From an uncultured Lachnospiraceae bacterium (GTDB lineage: Bacteria; Bacillota; Clostridia; Lachnospirales; Lachnospiraceae), in the NCBI GenBank assembly GCA_900316855.1, contig ONEK01000008.1, forward strand, positions 1-64,000: DNA of 64,000 nucleotides, in the 5' to 3' direction. Positions 15,727 through 24,762 of the stretch are shown one piece after another. Positions within the stretch are counted from its first letter, which is position 1. Every line of letters starts with the position of its first letter. The notes under the pieces were generated by a model. The model saw only the letters and a list, made by a program, of their open reading frames with translations. It was not told where the DNA came from and made no database searches. Both the position numbers and the translations under genes were made by a program.

Positions 15727-16542
15727 ATGCGTGAGAAATATAATATGTCCGCCGACGCGGACTCCTCGAGAGAACCTTTGATGGAAGCTTCGGCGGAATC
15801 CGAAAGGAATGAGTCCAGGATTGAGGGCCGCAACGCCGTGACGGAGGCGTTCCGCTCCGGGAAGACTGTGGATCGTCTCTATATCCTGAACGGCTGTACG
15901 GACGGACCGGTGAGTACAATCCGGCGCATGGCCGCAAAGGCGGGGACGCCGGTCCGGTTCGTTTCGAAGGAACGGCTCGATGAGATGAGCGAGACGAAGC
16001 GGCACCAGGGCGTGATCGCGGTGCTCGCCGCCTATCATTACGCGGAGCTGGAGGAGCTGTTCGAGAGGGCGAAGGCGAAGGGAGAGGATCCGTTCTTCGT
16101 TCTGCTGGACGGCATCGAGGACCCGCATAACCTGGGCGCAATTATCAGAACCGCGAATGTCGCGGGTGCGCACGGCGTCATCATTCCCAAGGACCGCGCC
16201 GTCGGCCTTACGGCGACGGTGGCCAAGGCGTCTGCGGGAGCCATCAATTACACACCGGTCGTCAAGGTCACAAACCTGTGCCGCACCATCGAGGAGCTGA
16301 AAAAGCGCGGCCTGTGGTTTGTCTGTGCGGACATGGACGGAACATCCATGACAAAGCTGAACCTGAAGGGGCCGATCGGGCTTGTCATCGGCGCTGAAGG
16401 CGAAGGCGTTTCGCGCCTTGTGAAGGAGAAATGTGATATGACCGCCTCGATTCCGCAGCGCGGCGAAATCAATTCCCTGAACGCTTCGGTAGCGGCAGCC
16501 GTGCTGACGTATGAGATCCTGAGGCAGAGAGGGACCCTGTGA
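15727..16542 (+). CDS. rlmB: 23S rRNA (guanosine-2'-O)-methyltransferase RlmB, SpoU family
   Basis: TrmH/SpoU-class methyltransferase. The N-terminal substrate-binding domain starts at IEGRNAVTEAFRSG; the SPOUT knot carries LLDGIEDPHNLGAIIRTAN (motif 1), IGLVIGAEGEGVSRLV (motif 2) and IPQRGEINSLNASVAAAVL (motif 3). The in-frame ATG at 15709 has no ribosome site, while the ATG at 15727 follows GGGGGAA, so 15727 is used (271 residues). The first 35 residues are polar and poorly conserved. The stop overlaps the next start. Confidence 0.92.
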   Translation: MREKYNMSADADSSREPLMEASAESERNESRIEGRNAVTEAFRSGKTVDRLYILNGCTDGPVSTIRRMAAKAGTPVRFVSKERLDEMSETKRHQGVIAVLAAYHYAELEELFERAKAKGEDPFFVLLDGIEDPHNLGAIIRTANVAGAHGVIIPKDRAVGLTATVAKASAGAINYTPVVKVTNLCRTIEELKKRGLWFVCADMDGTSMTKLNLKGPIGLVIGAEGEGVSRLVKEKCDMTASIPQRGEINSLNASVAAAVLTYEILRQRGTL

Positions 16543-18584
16543 ATTCGCGTTTTGACTTATCCGTCTATACCGTCAGTCTGGAGATTGCCGCATGGATGAT
16601 CGGCATTCTGTGCTACGCGCATGTCAGCAGTCACCGGTCCATGAAGCTCCGGCGTACACATTATTTCCTGATGCTGACGCTGACGCTCATGCTGGCCGCC
16701 ATCACGGATATCGGCTTTGTCTTCCTCGACAATGTCTTCCCGGGCGGGTTTATCACGGCCCGCTATGTGCTGCACCTTCTGTTCTTTGCTTTTCACGCTG
16801 CCCTTCCGGCCTATCTGTATGCTTATATCCTGCAGGTGAACGGTCTGCTCATCGGCAGGAGAATCTCCTATTACATGATATCGTTTGCTCCTTTCATGAT
16901 TCTGGAGCTTGCGATCCTGACAAATCCGCTCACTGGCGCGGTATTTGTGCTGCGCGGCGGCAGCACCTTTGTCAGGGGTACGGGGGGATTTTTGCTGTAT
17001 CTCATTCCGTTGTTCTATCTGACGCTGAGTTTCGTCATTCTGATCCGTACACGCAGACTGGAAATCGGTCATTCCCGGAGGACATTCGCGGTTTACCTGG
17101 CCATAGCGGCGGGAGGGCCCCTTGTGGAGCTTCTGATGCCGAAATGGCATGTCGAGCTGTTCTGCGAGGCGCTTGCCCTCCTTGGCTTCATGCTGACCGT
17201 CGAGAACGAGGAGGGTCAGCTGGACAGGACGACAAAGCTGTATAACAGGGATGTCTTCGAGCAGCGGACAGCGGCGCTGAATCTCGCGCGGCAGAATTTT
17301 GTCATCATCTATATCGGCCTGCTCAACATGGCTCTTTACAACCGGATTCTTTCCATTGAGCAGGGGGATGCTCTGCGCCGGAGCATTGCGGATTTCCTGT
17401 GCACGGTCGTGGAGAAGCGGAATGTATTCCGGCACAATACGACCGGCTTCGCGCTGCTGGTTTATCTGCCCGAGAGAGATACGGTACGGGATGATTCCGC
17501 GCGGGACAAAGGCGGCTACAGTATGCTGTTTCCCCGGCGCGGAGCGGAGGACGATTCGGAAACAGAGCTCCGGGTGCAGTCGATCATCAACCGCCTTACG
17601 GAGCGCTTCCACGAGCCGTGGGACGCAGGCGGTACAGGCGCGCTGCTGCAGACCCGGATTGAGGTGATCCGTGTGCCGCAGGATGCGCGGAACGCGGAGG
17701 AGCTGCAGTCCATCATTGAGAATGATTTTCCGGAGGATGGCTCGAATGTCAGGGTAATCCGCGGAGGTGAGGATTTCGGGCCTGTGCGGCGCAAGGCCAT
17801 GGTTGAGAAGGTTATGCGGACCGCTCTGGAAGCCGACGGGTTTGAGGTCTGGTTCCAGCCGATCTGGTCGGCGAGGGAGGACCAGATCATCGCGGCGGAG
17901 GCCCTGGTCCGCCTGCCGGAGAGTGCGATCGGGCCGGTCTATCCGGATGAATTCATCCCGATCGCGGAGAAGAACGGCATGATCCTGGATATCGGGGAGC
18001 TGGTCTTCGAAAGGGTCTGCCGGTTTATTCATGACAATCCGCTTGAAACGCTGGGAATGAAATATATTGAGATCAACCTTTCGCTGTATCAGTTCACGCG
18101 GCCGGATCTCGTGGAGAGACTTGAGGAAATCCGTACGCGTTACAAGGTCCCTGTCAGCAATATCAATCTGGAAATAACGGAGTCCGCCCCTGTCGGCAGC
18201 AGCGAGGGTATGCTGAGGGCGTCCATGGAGGAGCTGAGGAATATCGGCTATACGTTCTCGCTCGATGATTACGGGAGCGGCTATTCCAACCTGCAGCGGC
18301 TCATCAGCGGCAGCTTCACCAATATCAAGATTGACAAGTCGATCCTGTATGATGCCGAACGTAGGCCGGAGTCCGAAACCCTGCTGAAAAACCTGACCGC
18401 GGTTATCCGCGAGCTGCACCTGAACGTCATCCAGGAAGGGGTGGAGAACAAGAGCCAGCTCGACCGGGTTCTGTCCTACGGCTGCAACCTGATCCAGGGC
18501 TTCTATTTCAGCAAACCGGCTCCCGCGGACGAATACCTGCGCTATGTCAAATCGTATAACCGTGTCGTATCGGAATTCCAGTAA
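16539..18584 (+). CDS. Membrane c-di-GMP phosphodiesterase: 7TM-like, degenerate GGDEF, EAL
   Basis: 681 residues. About seven hydrophobic segments occupy residues 1-225. A GGDEF-like region follows: LDRTTKLYNRDVFEQ is kept, but the catalytic signature is replaced by NTTGF, so no cyclase activity is expected. The EAL domain (about 425-681) has all main residues: AEALVRL, INLSLYQF, EITES, LDDYGSGYSN, KIDKSIL, QEGVEN and LIQGFYFSKP. It should hydrolyse c-di-GMP. The start is GTG, overlapping the rlmB stop (GTGA), with AGAGAGGGA upstream. Confidence 0.9.
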   Translation: MNSRFDLSVYTVSLEIAAWMIGILCYAHVSSHRSMKLRRTHYFLMLTLTLMLAAITDIGFVFLDNVFPGGFITARYVLHLLFFAFHAALPAYLYAYILQVNGLLIGRRISYYMISFAPFMILELAILTNPLTGAVFVLRGGSTFVRGTGGFLLYLIPLFYLTLSFVILIRTRRLEIGHSRRTFAVYLAIAAGGPLVELLMPKWHVELFCEALALLGFMLTVENEEGQLDRTTKLYNRDVFEQRTAALNLARQNFVIIYIGLLNMALYNRILSIEQGDALRRSIADFLCTVVEKRNVFRHNTTGFALLVYLPERDTVRDDSARDKGGYSMLFPRRGAEDDSETELRVQSIINRLTERFHEPWDAGGTGALLQTRIEVIRVPQDARNAEELQSIIENDFPEDGSNVRVIRGGEDFGPVRRKAMVEKVMRTALEADGFEVWFQPIWSAREDQIIAAEALVRLPESAIGPVYPDEFIPIAEKNGMILDIGELVFERVCRFIHDNPLETLGMKYIEINLSLYQFTRPDLVERLEEIRTRYKVPVSNINLEITESAPVGSSEGMLRASMEELRNIGYTFSLDDYGSGYSNLQRLISGSFTNIKIDKSILYDAERRPESETLLKNLTAVIRELHLNVIQEGVENKSQLDRVLSYGCNLIQGFYFSKPAPADEYLRYVKSYNRVVSEFQ

Positions 18585-18680
18585 TGATTTCCGTCCGGAG
18601 AATGGTCCGGCGGCAGGGAAGACAGCTTTGTAGTGAAGCCTGCCGGACAGGAAAACGAAGAACGAAGCAGGAGAGAGAAC

Positions 18681-18713
18681 AAAAGGCTCCGGGCAGAATG
18701 CCCGGAGCCTTTT
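18681..18713. terminator. Bidirectional terminator
   Basis: Perfect 15-bp stem AAAAGGCTCCGGGCA / TGCCCGGAGCCTTTT with loop GAA, A-rich on one side and T-rich on the other. It sits between the convergent EAL gene and uxaA. Confidence 0.9.
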
Positions 18714-18763
18714 GCAGTGGAATTGTCTTAATTGCTATTGAGCAGATAAATCCATGGAACGGA

Positions 18764-20245
18764 TCACAGAACGACGCCGTCCTTGAAAATGGAGATCTCG
18801 CGGCAGCCGTGCTTTTCCGCGAGCGTCTGCTCGCCGGAGGCGACGCGCAGCACGTAGTCGAGAAGGCGGTCTCCCGCTTCATCGAGCGTCTCGCTGCCGT
18901 CCGCGACGGTGCCCGCGTTGAAGTCGATCCAGTCGTGCTTCTTCTCGAACAGGGCGGTATTCGTTGAGATTTTGACAGTCGGTGCCGGAGCTCCGAACGG
19001 TGTGCCGCGCCCTGTTGTGAACAGGATGAGGTTCGCGCCCGCCGCGGTCAGATCCGTGCTCGAAACCAGGTCATTGCCCGGCCCGGAGAGGATGTTCAGT
19101 CCCTTCTTCGTCACGGGATCAGCATAGGACAGGACGTCGACGATCTGTGCGCTGCCGCCCTTCTGGACGCAGCCGCAGGACTTGTCCTCGAGCGTCGTGA
19201 TGCCGCCCTTCTTGTTACCGGGCGAAGGATTCTCGTAAACAACCTGCCCGTGTGCAACGAAGTATTCCTTGAAATCGTTGACCATCTTCACGGCCTTGTC
19301 GAAGACATCCCGGTCCGCGCAGCGCGAGAAGAGGATATTCTCCGCACCGAACATCTCGGGAACCTCGGTGAGCACCGTGGATCCGCCGAGCGCGATCAGA
19401 CGATCGGAGAAGCGGCCGACGGCCGGGTTCGCCGTGATGCCGGACAGGCCGTCCGAGCCGCCGCACTTCATGCCGACGACAAGCTCGGAAGCGGGAAGCT
19501 CCTCGCGCTGGAAACGCCCGGCATAAGAGGCGATCTGTGTGAGCAATTCCCTGCCGGCCTCGAGCTCGTCCTCAACGTCCTGGCAGATCAGGAACTTCAC
19601 ACGGTCCGGGTCATAGGTGCCCAGTGCTTCCTTAAACATGTCAAGCTGCAGATTTTCGCAGCCAAGACCGAGGCAGAGCACACCGCCCGCGTTGGGGTGA
19701 CGCACCAGCGCAGTGAGAAGCTTCTTCGTCTGTGCGAGATCATCGCCCAGCTGGGAGCAGCCGAACGGATGCGGGAAGTAGTAAAGCCCGTCGACCGTTC
19801 CCTTCACAAGGTCCTGGTTCTCCTCGACGAGCTGCTTCGCAATGCCGTTGACGCAGCCGACGATCGGGATGATCCACAGCTCGTTCCGGATGCCGGCCCG
19901 TCCGTCGGGACGCCGGTACCCCATAAAGGTTTTCGGAGCTACCGCCGGAAGGTCATAGACCTTGTGATTATAGACATAGTCCGCACCCTCGGAGAGCTCC
20001 GTCCGCGCGTTGTGGGTGTGGACCCAGGAGCCGGCTCTGATGGCTTCCTTCGCGAGGGCGATGGTGTTGCCGTACTTGATGACCGGCGAGCCCTCCGGAA
20101 TATCGGTGAGGGCAATTTTATGCCCTCTTGCGATATCCTCGAGCGCCGTGACGGAAAAGCCGTCCACGATCACGGACTCGCCCTTCCCGATCTGTTCCAG
20201 GGCAACCGCTACGTTGTCACCGGGATGAATGTGAATGTATTTCAT
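18764..20245 (-). CDS. uxaA: Altronate dehydratase UxaA
   Basis: Dehydrates D-altronate to 2-keto-3-deoxygluconate. The N-terminal SAF-like domain (about 1-95) is followed by the large D-galactarate/altronate dehydratase domain: GYRRPDGRAGIRNELWIIP, FPHPFGCSQLGDD, GLGCEN, GMKCGGSDGLSGITANPAVG and SCGCVQKGG, with cysteines that fit an iron site. 493 residues from the ATG at 20245, preceded by GTGAGGTTCG; a 31-codon upstream extension belongs to the end of uxaB. It lies 7 bp after uxaB as the last gene of uxaCBA. Confidence 0.95.
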   Translation of the reverse strand: MKYIHIHPGDNVAVALEQIGKGESVIVDGFSVTALEDIARGHKIALTDIPEGSPVIKYGNTIALAKEAIRAGSWVHTHNARTELSEGADYVYNHKVYDLPAVAPKTFMGYRRPDGRAGIRNELWIIPIVGCVNGIAKQLVEENQDLVKGTVDGLYYFPHPFGCSQLGDDLAQTKKLLTALVRHPNAGGVLCLGLGCENLQLDMFKEALGTYDPDRVKFLICQDVEDELEAGRELLTQIASYAGRFQREELPASELVVGMKCGGSDGLSGITANPAVGRFSDRLIALGGSTVLTEVPEMFGAENILFSRCADRDVFDKAVKMVNDFKEYFVAHGQVVYENPSPGNKKGGITTLEDKSCGCVQKGGSAQIVDVLSYADPVTKKGLNILSGPGNDLVSSTDLTAAGANLILFTTGRGTPFGAPAPTVKISTNTALFEKKHDWIDFNAGTVADGSETLDEAGDRLLDYVLRVASGEQTLAEKHGCREISIFKDGVVL

Positions 20246-20252
20246 ACGAACC

Positions 20253-21749
20253 TCACTGTACAGACTGATAGGCAGCCTTTGCGCCGTCCTTACGGATGAC
20301 TTCGAGATCTGCAAGAACCTGATCCTCGAGGCCGGCAACCTTCGTCAGATCCTGATCCCACATCTTCTCATTGGTGAGAACGTCATGCACGAGGGTCCTG
20401 TCATCGGCATCCCTGTGCTCCCAGTAGAAATCCAGTGCCCACGCGTCATCCTGAATCTTATACTCGTTGCCTGCGGGACGCTTTGCGATGAGGCCGTCCT
20501 CCTCGCGGCGCTGCAGATCGGTGGAATAGAACGCGATATAAGCGGCAAAGCCCATGCACAAAGCCTGCGGGAGCTTACCGAACCTGTCCACGTACTCAAG
20601 GAGTGACGGAAGATCCCTTGCCTTCCACTTCGATGTGGAGTTCAGGGAGATGCTCATCAGCTGGTGATCTACAAACGGATTGTTGAAGCGGTCGGTCACC
20701 GCTGCCGCGAAGTTCCTGCAGTCCTGCTCATCCAGAGGCAGGATCGGGATGACCTCGTCGAACAGGAGCTTGTTCATGAAGCCGTGCACGGTCTCGTCGT
20801 GCATGCAGTCGCGGACAATGTCGAAGCCTGCAAGGTACGCGCCGAGGACAAAGCCGGTGTGCGCGCCGTTCAGGATTCTGACCTTTCTCTTCTTGTAAGG
20901 CGCCACCTCGGGAACGACATGAACGTTGAGTCCGGCCTTCCTGAAGGGAAGCTTGTCCTCAAGAGCCTTCGGTCCCTCAATATACCATACGCCGAATACC
21001 TCGCCGATGTCCTTGAGATCGTCCTCGTAGCCGTTGTCGCGGTCCATCTGCGCGGCCATCTGGGCATCCCTTACGCGGCCGGGAACGATGCGGTCCACGA
21101 GCGTGGAGCAGAACAGGCAGTCATCGGTTACATACTTCTTGAATTCCTCGCCGTAGCCCCAGTCGTCGGCATGCTTTAAGACGTCCTTCTTAAGCTCCTG
21201 GCCGTTGTTGTCGATGAGCTCGCAGGAAAGGAAGGTGATGCCGGGCTTCTTTGCGAGAAATCTCTCGTGCAGAAGGAACGTTACCTTTGCGGGGAACGAG
21301 GTGGGAGGCGTCTGGGTGGGCGTGCAGGAAGGATCATAGGTGATACCTGCCTCAGTGGTGTTGGAAGCCATGTACTCGAGGTCATCGCTCGTGGCGATGT
21401 CAATGATCTTCTTCCAGTCCGCGGCGTCGTAAGGATTGTAGCAGGCATCGACGGAGGAGATGACGCGCTTGCGGTCTACCTTCTCACCGTTCTCGGAGCC
21501 GCGCAGATACAGGGTGTAAAGCCCCTCCTGATCGTTGACGAACTTCGTGAGGCCCTGCGCGATGGGCTGTACCAGGGCAACCTTGCCGTTCCAGCCGACC
21601 TTCTCGTTGGCCATGTCAAACCAGTAGTCCACGAACGCGCGCAGGAAGTTGCCCTCGCCGAACTGCAGAACCTTGACCGGGGCTCCCTTGGGAAGAACAT
21701 ATCCCTTGTAGCCGGATGCCTTTAAAACTTCATAATTAAGCTTTGCCAT
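20253..21749 (-). CDS. uxaB: Tagaturonate reductase UxaB
   Basis: NADH-dependent reduction of D-tagaturonate to D-altronate. It belongs to the mannitol dehydrogenase-type family: VLQFGEGNFLRAFVDYWFD is the N-terminal nucleotide-binding block, KKRKVRILNGAHTGFVLGA contains the catalytic Lys region, and FVDHQLMSISLNSTSKWKARDLPSLL is typical of UxaB. 498 residues. The start at 21749 follows AAGGAG at a 10-nt distance. It lies 203 bp downstream of uxaC. Confidence 0.95.
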   Translation of the reverse strand: MAKLNYEVLKASGYKGYVLPKGAPVKVLQFGEGNFLRAFVDYWFDMANEKVGWNGKVALVQPIAQGLTKFVNDQEGLYTLYLRGSENGEKVDRKRVISSVDACYNPYDAADWKKIIDIATSDDLEYMASNTTEAGITYDPSCTPTQTPPTSFPAKVTFLLHERFLAKKPGITFLSCELIDNNGQELKKDVLKHADDWGYGEEFKKYVTDDCLFCSTLVDRIVPGRVRDAQMAAQMDRDNGYEDDLKDIGEVFGVWYIEGPKALEDKLPFRKAGLNVHVVPEVAPYKKRKVRILNGAHTGFVLGAYLAGFDIVRDCMHDETVHGFMNKLLFDEVIPILPLDEQDCRNFAAAVTDRFNNPFVDHQLMSISLNSTSKWKARDLPSLLEYVDRFGKLPQALCMGFAAYIAFYSTDLQRREEDGLIAKRPAGNEYKIQDDAWALDFYWEHRDADDRTLVHDVLTNEKMWDQDLTKVAGLEDQVLADLEVIRKDGAKAAYQSVQ

Positions 21750-21859
21750 GATATTTTTACTCCTTCTTCTTTTAACAAACCATTTCATTTAGGATCTGAC
21801 GCATCGCTCCATCGCTCCGCGATTCGCGCGATGCTGCAGCCATTCGAAAATCGCGCCTT

Positions 21860-21941
21860 CGTCCCTCAGGCGCTTTTTTTCTCATGCCTGCACGGGTTCC
21901 GAGGTCACCCGGGCTTTTGTGCAGGCACAAGCCCGGGATGA
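21860..21941 (-). other. Intercistronic hairpins between uxaC and uxaB
   Basis: On the transcribed strand, CCCGGGCTT pairs with AAGCCCGGG (about 21909-21941), and GCGCCT pairs with AGGCGC (about 21853-21876). These may act as mRNA-stability or attenuation elements within uxaCBA. On the plus strand the second hairpin is followed by seven T residues, but no plus-strand gene ends here. Confidence 0.5.
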
Positions 21942-21952
21942 ACCTCTTCACC

Positions 21953-23395
21953 CTAAATCCCGAAGTATCTTTCTGCGTTGTAGTAGGATACGCCTTCGAC
22001 AATCTTTTTGAGGGAAGCGTCGCGGTCCGGATATTCGCCGCCTTCAACGAGCTCACCGATGTAGTTGCACAGGAGTCTGCGGAAGTAGTCGTGACGGGTG
22101 TAGGAGAGGAAGCTCCTGGAATCCGTGAGCATGCCGACAAAGTTGCCGAGAAGGCCGAGCTCCGCGAGGTCGTTGAACTGCTTGAGGTTGCCGCTCTTGG
22201 TATCCTGGAACCACCATGCCGCGCCGAGCTGCATTTTGCCGGGAACCTCATCGGACTGGAAGCAGCCGAGCGTCGTCACGATCTGACGGAAATCTCCGTC
22301 ATCCAGAGAGAAGACGATGGTCTTCGGCAGCTCGTTCGTCTCATTGAGAGAGGAGAAGAACGCAGCCATGTTGTCGCCGGATACGGTCTTGCGGATCATG
22401 TCATAGCCGGTATCAGGTCCCTCGAGGGCGAACATCTTCTTATTGTTGTCGCGCGTGCAGGAGTAGTGGATCTCCATGACGATATTTTCCTGATGATATT
22501 TCTTCGCAAGGGCGGTGAGAATGGCGGTCTGGTACTTCTCGGCCTCCTCGGTGGAGATCTTCTCACCGGCCATAGCGCGCTGGAATGCGTCGTCGCACTC
22601 GGACATCGGAGCGGGACGGAACATCATGTAATCGATGCCGTGATCCGAAGCCCGGCAGCCGTGTGCCTTGAAGAAATCAATGCGCGCATACAGGGCGTCG
22701 ATGACATCCTGTGTGGTCCTGAGCTGCTTCTTCCCGACGGACTGTGCCAGCTTGTTCATGTAATCTATAAAGCCCGCCTTCTGGATATTGATGGCCTTGT
22801 CGGGACGGAACGAAGGACAGACGAGAAAACCGAGGTCCTTTACCCCGGCAAGCTTCTCATGCCACTCGAGGGAGTCAACCGGATCATCCGTGGTGCCGAC
22901 GTAGGCAACCTTCGACTGGCGGATAATGCCGCGTACGGAAAGGTCCGGGTCGTGCTGCAGCATGTCGGAGGTCTTGTCCCAGATCTCCTTCATATTGTCT
23001 TTAGTGAGGGGCTCGGTGATGCCGAAATACTTGTGCAGCTCCAGATTGCTCCATACGTACATCGGGTTGCCGATCGCCATCTCGAGCGACTTCGTGAATG
23101 CCGCGAATTTGTCATAGGGATCCGCGCCGCCGGTTACGGTTTCCTCCGGAACTCCGTTCGAGCGCATGACTCTCCACTTGTAATGATCTCCGAAATAGGA
23201 GCCGTCGGGATTCTTCCCGCCAAGCCATACCTCGGCGATGTTGTTGTACCTGCGGTCCTCGAAAATCTCCTTCGGGGAGATGTGGCAGTGATAATCGATG
23301 ATCGGCAGATTCTCTGCATAATCGTGAAACAGGTGCTTCGCTGTCTCATTCTTCAGCATGAAATCCTTGTCCATAAATTGAGCCATGATACCCAT
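21953..23395 (-). CDS. uxaC: Uronate isomerase UxaC
   Basis: Isomerises D-galacturonate (and D-glucuronate) to the ketose. An amidohydrolase-fold protein with LPIIDYHCHISPKEI (metal-site HxH), the DHGIDYMMF region, ENIVMEIHYSCTRDNN, and C-terminal GMLTDSRSFLSYTRHDYFRRLLCNYIG. Full length (480 residues). The best ribosome site, GAAGGAGGAA, is about 19 nt before the ATG at 23395, with a perfect 6-bp hairpin (GGCGGA/TCCGCC) between; folding would bring it to normal spacing. The alternative start is ATG 23386. First gene of uxaCBA. Confidence 0.95.
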   Translation of the reverse strand: MGIMAQFMDKDFMLKNETAKHLFHDYAENLPIIDYHCHISPKEIFEDRRYNNIAEVWLGGKNPDGSYFGDHYKWRVMRSNGVPEETVTGGADPYDKFAAFTKSLEMAIGNPMYVWSNLELHKYFGITEPLTKDNMKEIWDKTSDMLQHDPDLSVRGIIRQSKVAYVGTTDDPVDSLEWHEKLAGVKDLGFLVCPSFRPDKAINIQKAGFIDYMNKLAQSVGKKQLRTTQDVIDALYARIDFFKAHGCRASDHGIDYMMFRPAPMSECDDAFQRAMAGEKISTEEAEKYQTAILTALAKKYHQENIVMEIHYSCTRDNNKKMFALEGPDTGYDMIRKTVSGDNMAAFFSSLNETNELPKTIVFSLDDGDFRQIVTTLGCFQSDEVPGKMQLGAAWWFQDTKSGNLKQFNDLAELGLLGNFVGMLTDSRSFLSYTRHDYFRRLLCNYIGELVEGGEYPDRDASLKKIVEGVSYYNAERYFGI

Positions 23396-23462
23396 TCGGC
23401 GGATGCTCCGCCTTCCTCCTTCTGATTGATGTGTGCCCGTGACTGTGATCCCATGGAACTCC

Positions 23463-23533
23463 ATGAAATCGCTTACATAAACAATATACTTAGAGCATTT
23501 CGGAAAGTCAACAGAAAAATGTAAGCGCTTTCA
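23463..23533 (-). promoter_or_regulatory. uxaCBA promoter flanked by two LacI/cre-type operators
   Basis: Minus-strand promoter TTGACT (23506-23511), 17 nt, TATATT (23483-23488). One operator TGAAAGCGCTTACA (23520-23533, minus strand) lies upstream of the -35, and a second, TGTAAGCGATTTCA (23463-23476), lies downstream of the -10. Both fit the cre pattern TGWNANCGNTNWCA and also LacI-family sites, so CcpA or the adjacent LacI-type regulator could bind. Confidence 0.75.
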
Positions 23534-23595
23534 CACGAAGATAAAAACAGGTTAAAATAATACCCGTCCTTCCCTGCGGTACGGCCTGCCGCGGG

Positions 23596-24600
23596 TCAGA
23601 AATCGGTCGTACTGCGCTTGATGAGGTGGCAGGGGATGATGAGCTGTGCGTCGATGCCGCGCTCTCCCCGGAGGACCGCGAGCATGCGGTCGACCGTGTC
23701 ATGGCAGACCTGCTCCGTGCGGTTATCGACGGAGGTAAGCTCGGGATCACAGCAGATGGAGAGCGAGGAGTTGTTGTAGCCGACGATTTCGAGATCAAGA
23801 GGGACGTTCATGCCGCGGATCTTGGCAAATTTCAGCGCGCCGACGGCCATGCCGTCGTCGGTCGCAATGACGGCGTCATATTTGAGATTGGTATACTGCA
23901 GCAGCATATCGCGCACGTAGTGGGCACGGTTTTTCGTGTGGAGCCTGAGTTCGCCGAGGACCGGCAGGCCGCTCTCCGTCAGGGCCTGCTCGTAGCCGGC
24001 CATTTTCTGCTGTGCGCTGTAGGAGTGGGAATCCGTGAGGAACAGGATACGCTTCCTGCCGCGCCGGATGAGGGACATGGCAACGTCATAGACTGCCTTC
24101 CGGTCATCGCAGACGGTACAGTAGATGTTTTCGCCGGATACCGCTCCGTTAATGAGGAATACGGGGACCTGCGAGGCAGCCTCGCGGATGTAATCGGTCT
24201 CGTGGCTGTTCTCGCCGCTGCCGGCATAGGTCGAGCCGACGAGGATGAGGGCATCGATCCGCTTGCTGAGGAGCAGCTGGACGTGGGCCTCCTTCTGCTC
24301 GATATCGAAGCCGGAGCAGGACAGGAGACAGTCGTAGCCGTAGGTGTGCAGCTGGTCCTCGAGGAAATTGACGCATTCCGCCATGTAGACGTCGGCGATA
24401 TTGGGCACCAGAATCCCGATGGTATGCATGGTATTGAGGCCGAGCCCCTGCGCGAACACGTTCGGCGTGTAGCCGGCATCATGGATCACGTCCAGGACCT
24501 TCTGCCTCGTCTTCTCGGAGACCTTGTCCGAGCCGTTCACAACCCGGGAAACGGTAGCAATGGAGACGCCGGCCATTCCGGCAATATCATAAATATTCAT
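23596..24600 (-). CDS. LacI-family transcriptional regulator of the galacturonate genes
   Basis: 334 residues. The N-terminal helix-turn-helix MNIYDIAGMAGVSIATVSRV with hinge helix VFAQGLGLN is followed by a periplasmic-binding-like sensor domain (IGILVPNIADVYMAE, VIATDDGMAVGALKF, DLEIVGYNNSSLS). It lies 130 bp upstream of the uxaC promoter region on the same strand and diverges from the pectin methylesterase gene, so it probably represses both sets until galacturonate or a derivative is present. Effector is not known. A possible own promoter (TTGCGC, 17 nt, TAAAAT) precedes the operator at 24624. Confidence 0.88.
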   Translation of the reverse strand: MNIYDIAGMAGVSIATVSRVVNGSDKVSEKTRQKVLDVIHDAGYTPNVFAQGLGLNTMHTIGILVPNIADVYMAECVNFLEDQLHTYGYDCLLSCSGFDIEQKEAHVQLLLSKRIDALILVGSTYAGSGENSHETDYIREAASQVPVFLINGAVSGENIYCTVCDDRKAVYDVAMSLIRRGRKRILFLTDSHSYSAQQKMAGYEQALTESGLPVLGELRLHTKNRAHYVRDMLLQYTNLKYDAVIATDDGMAVGALKFAKIRGMNVPLDLEIVGYNNSSLSICCDPELTSVDNRTEQVCHDTVDRMLAVLRGERGIDAQLIIPCHLIKRSTTDF

Positions 24601-24623
24601 CCGGCAATTCCTCCGTGCCTTGG

Positions 24624-24637
24624 TGAAAGCGCTTACA
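24624..24637. promoter_or_regulatory. LacI/cre-type operator between lacI-type gene and pme
   Basis: TGAAAGCGCTTACA, identical on one strand to the upstream uxaC operator. It lies 24 bp before the regulator start and 126 bp before the divergent pectin methylesterase start, so it fits autoregulation. Confidence 0.7.
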
Positions 24638-24762
24638 TTTTCACTATTTTACACGGCACAGATTCAATGCGCAAGCGTTTTGGTGGTAGAATCATCAGGC
24701 AATCAGCAGAGCCATCCGGAAAAGGGAATATAACCGGGACCCTGCGGGGAGACAGGAGAGCC

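Noticed and set aside
16557..18419. 620-codon minus-strand frame opposite the EAL gene
   Set aside because: Shadow of a well-supported gene; rich in Arg, Asp and Gln without domains.
23626..24762. Long plus-strand frame running into the pectin methylesterase
   Set aside because: It is antisense to the LacI-type gene and its sequence resembles no protein; only the part from 24763 is CE8, with its own ribosome site.
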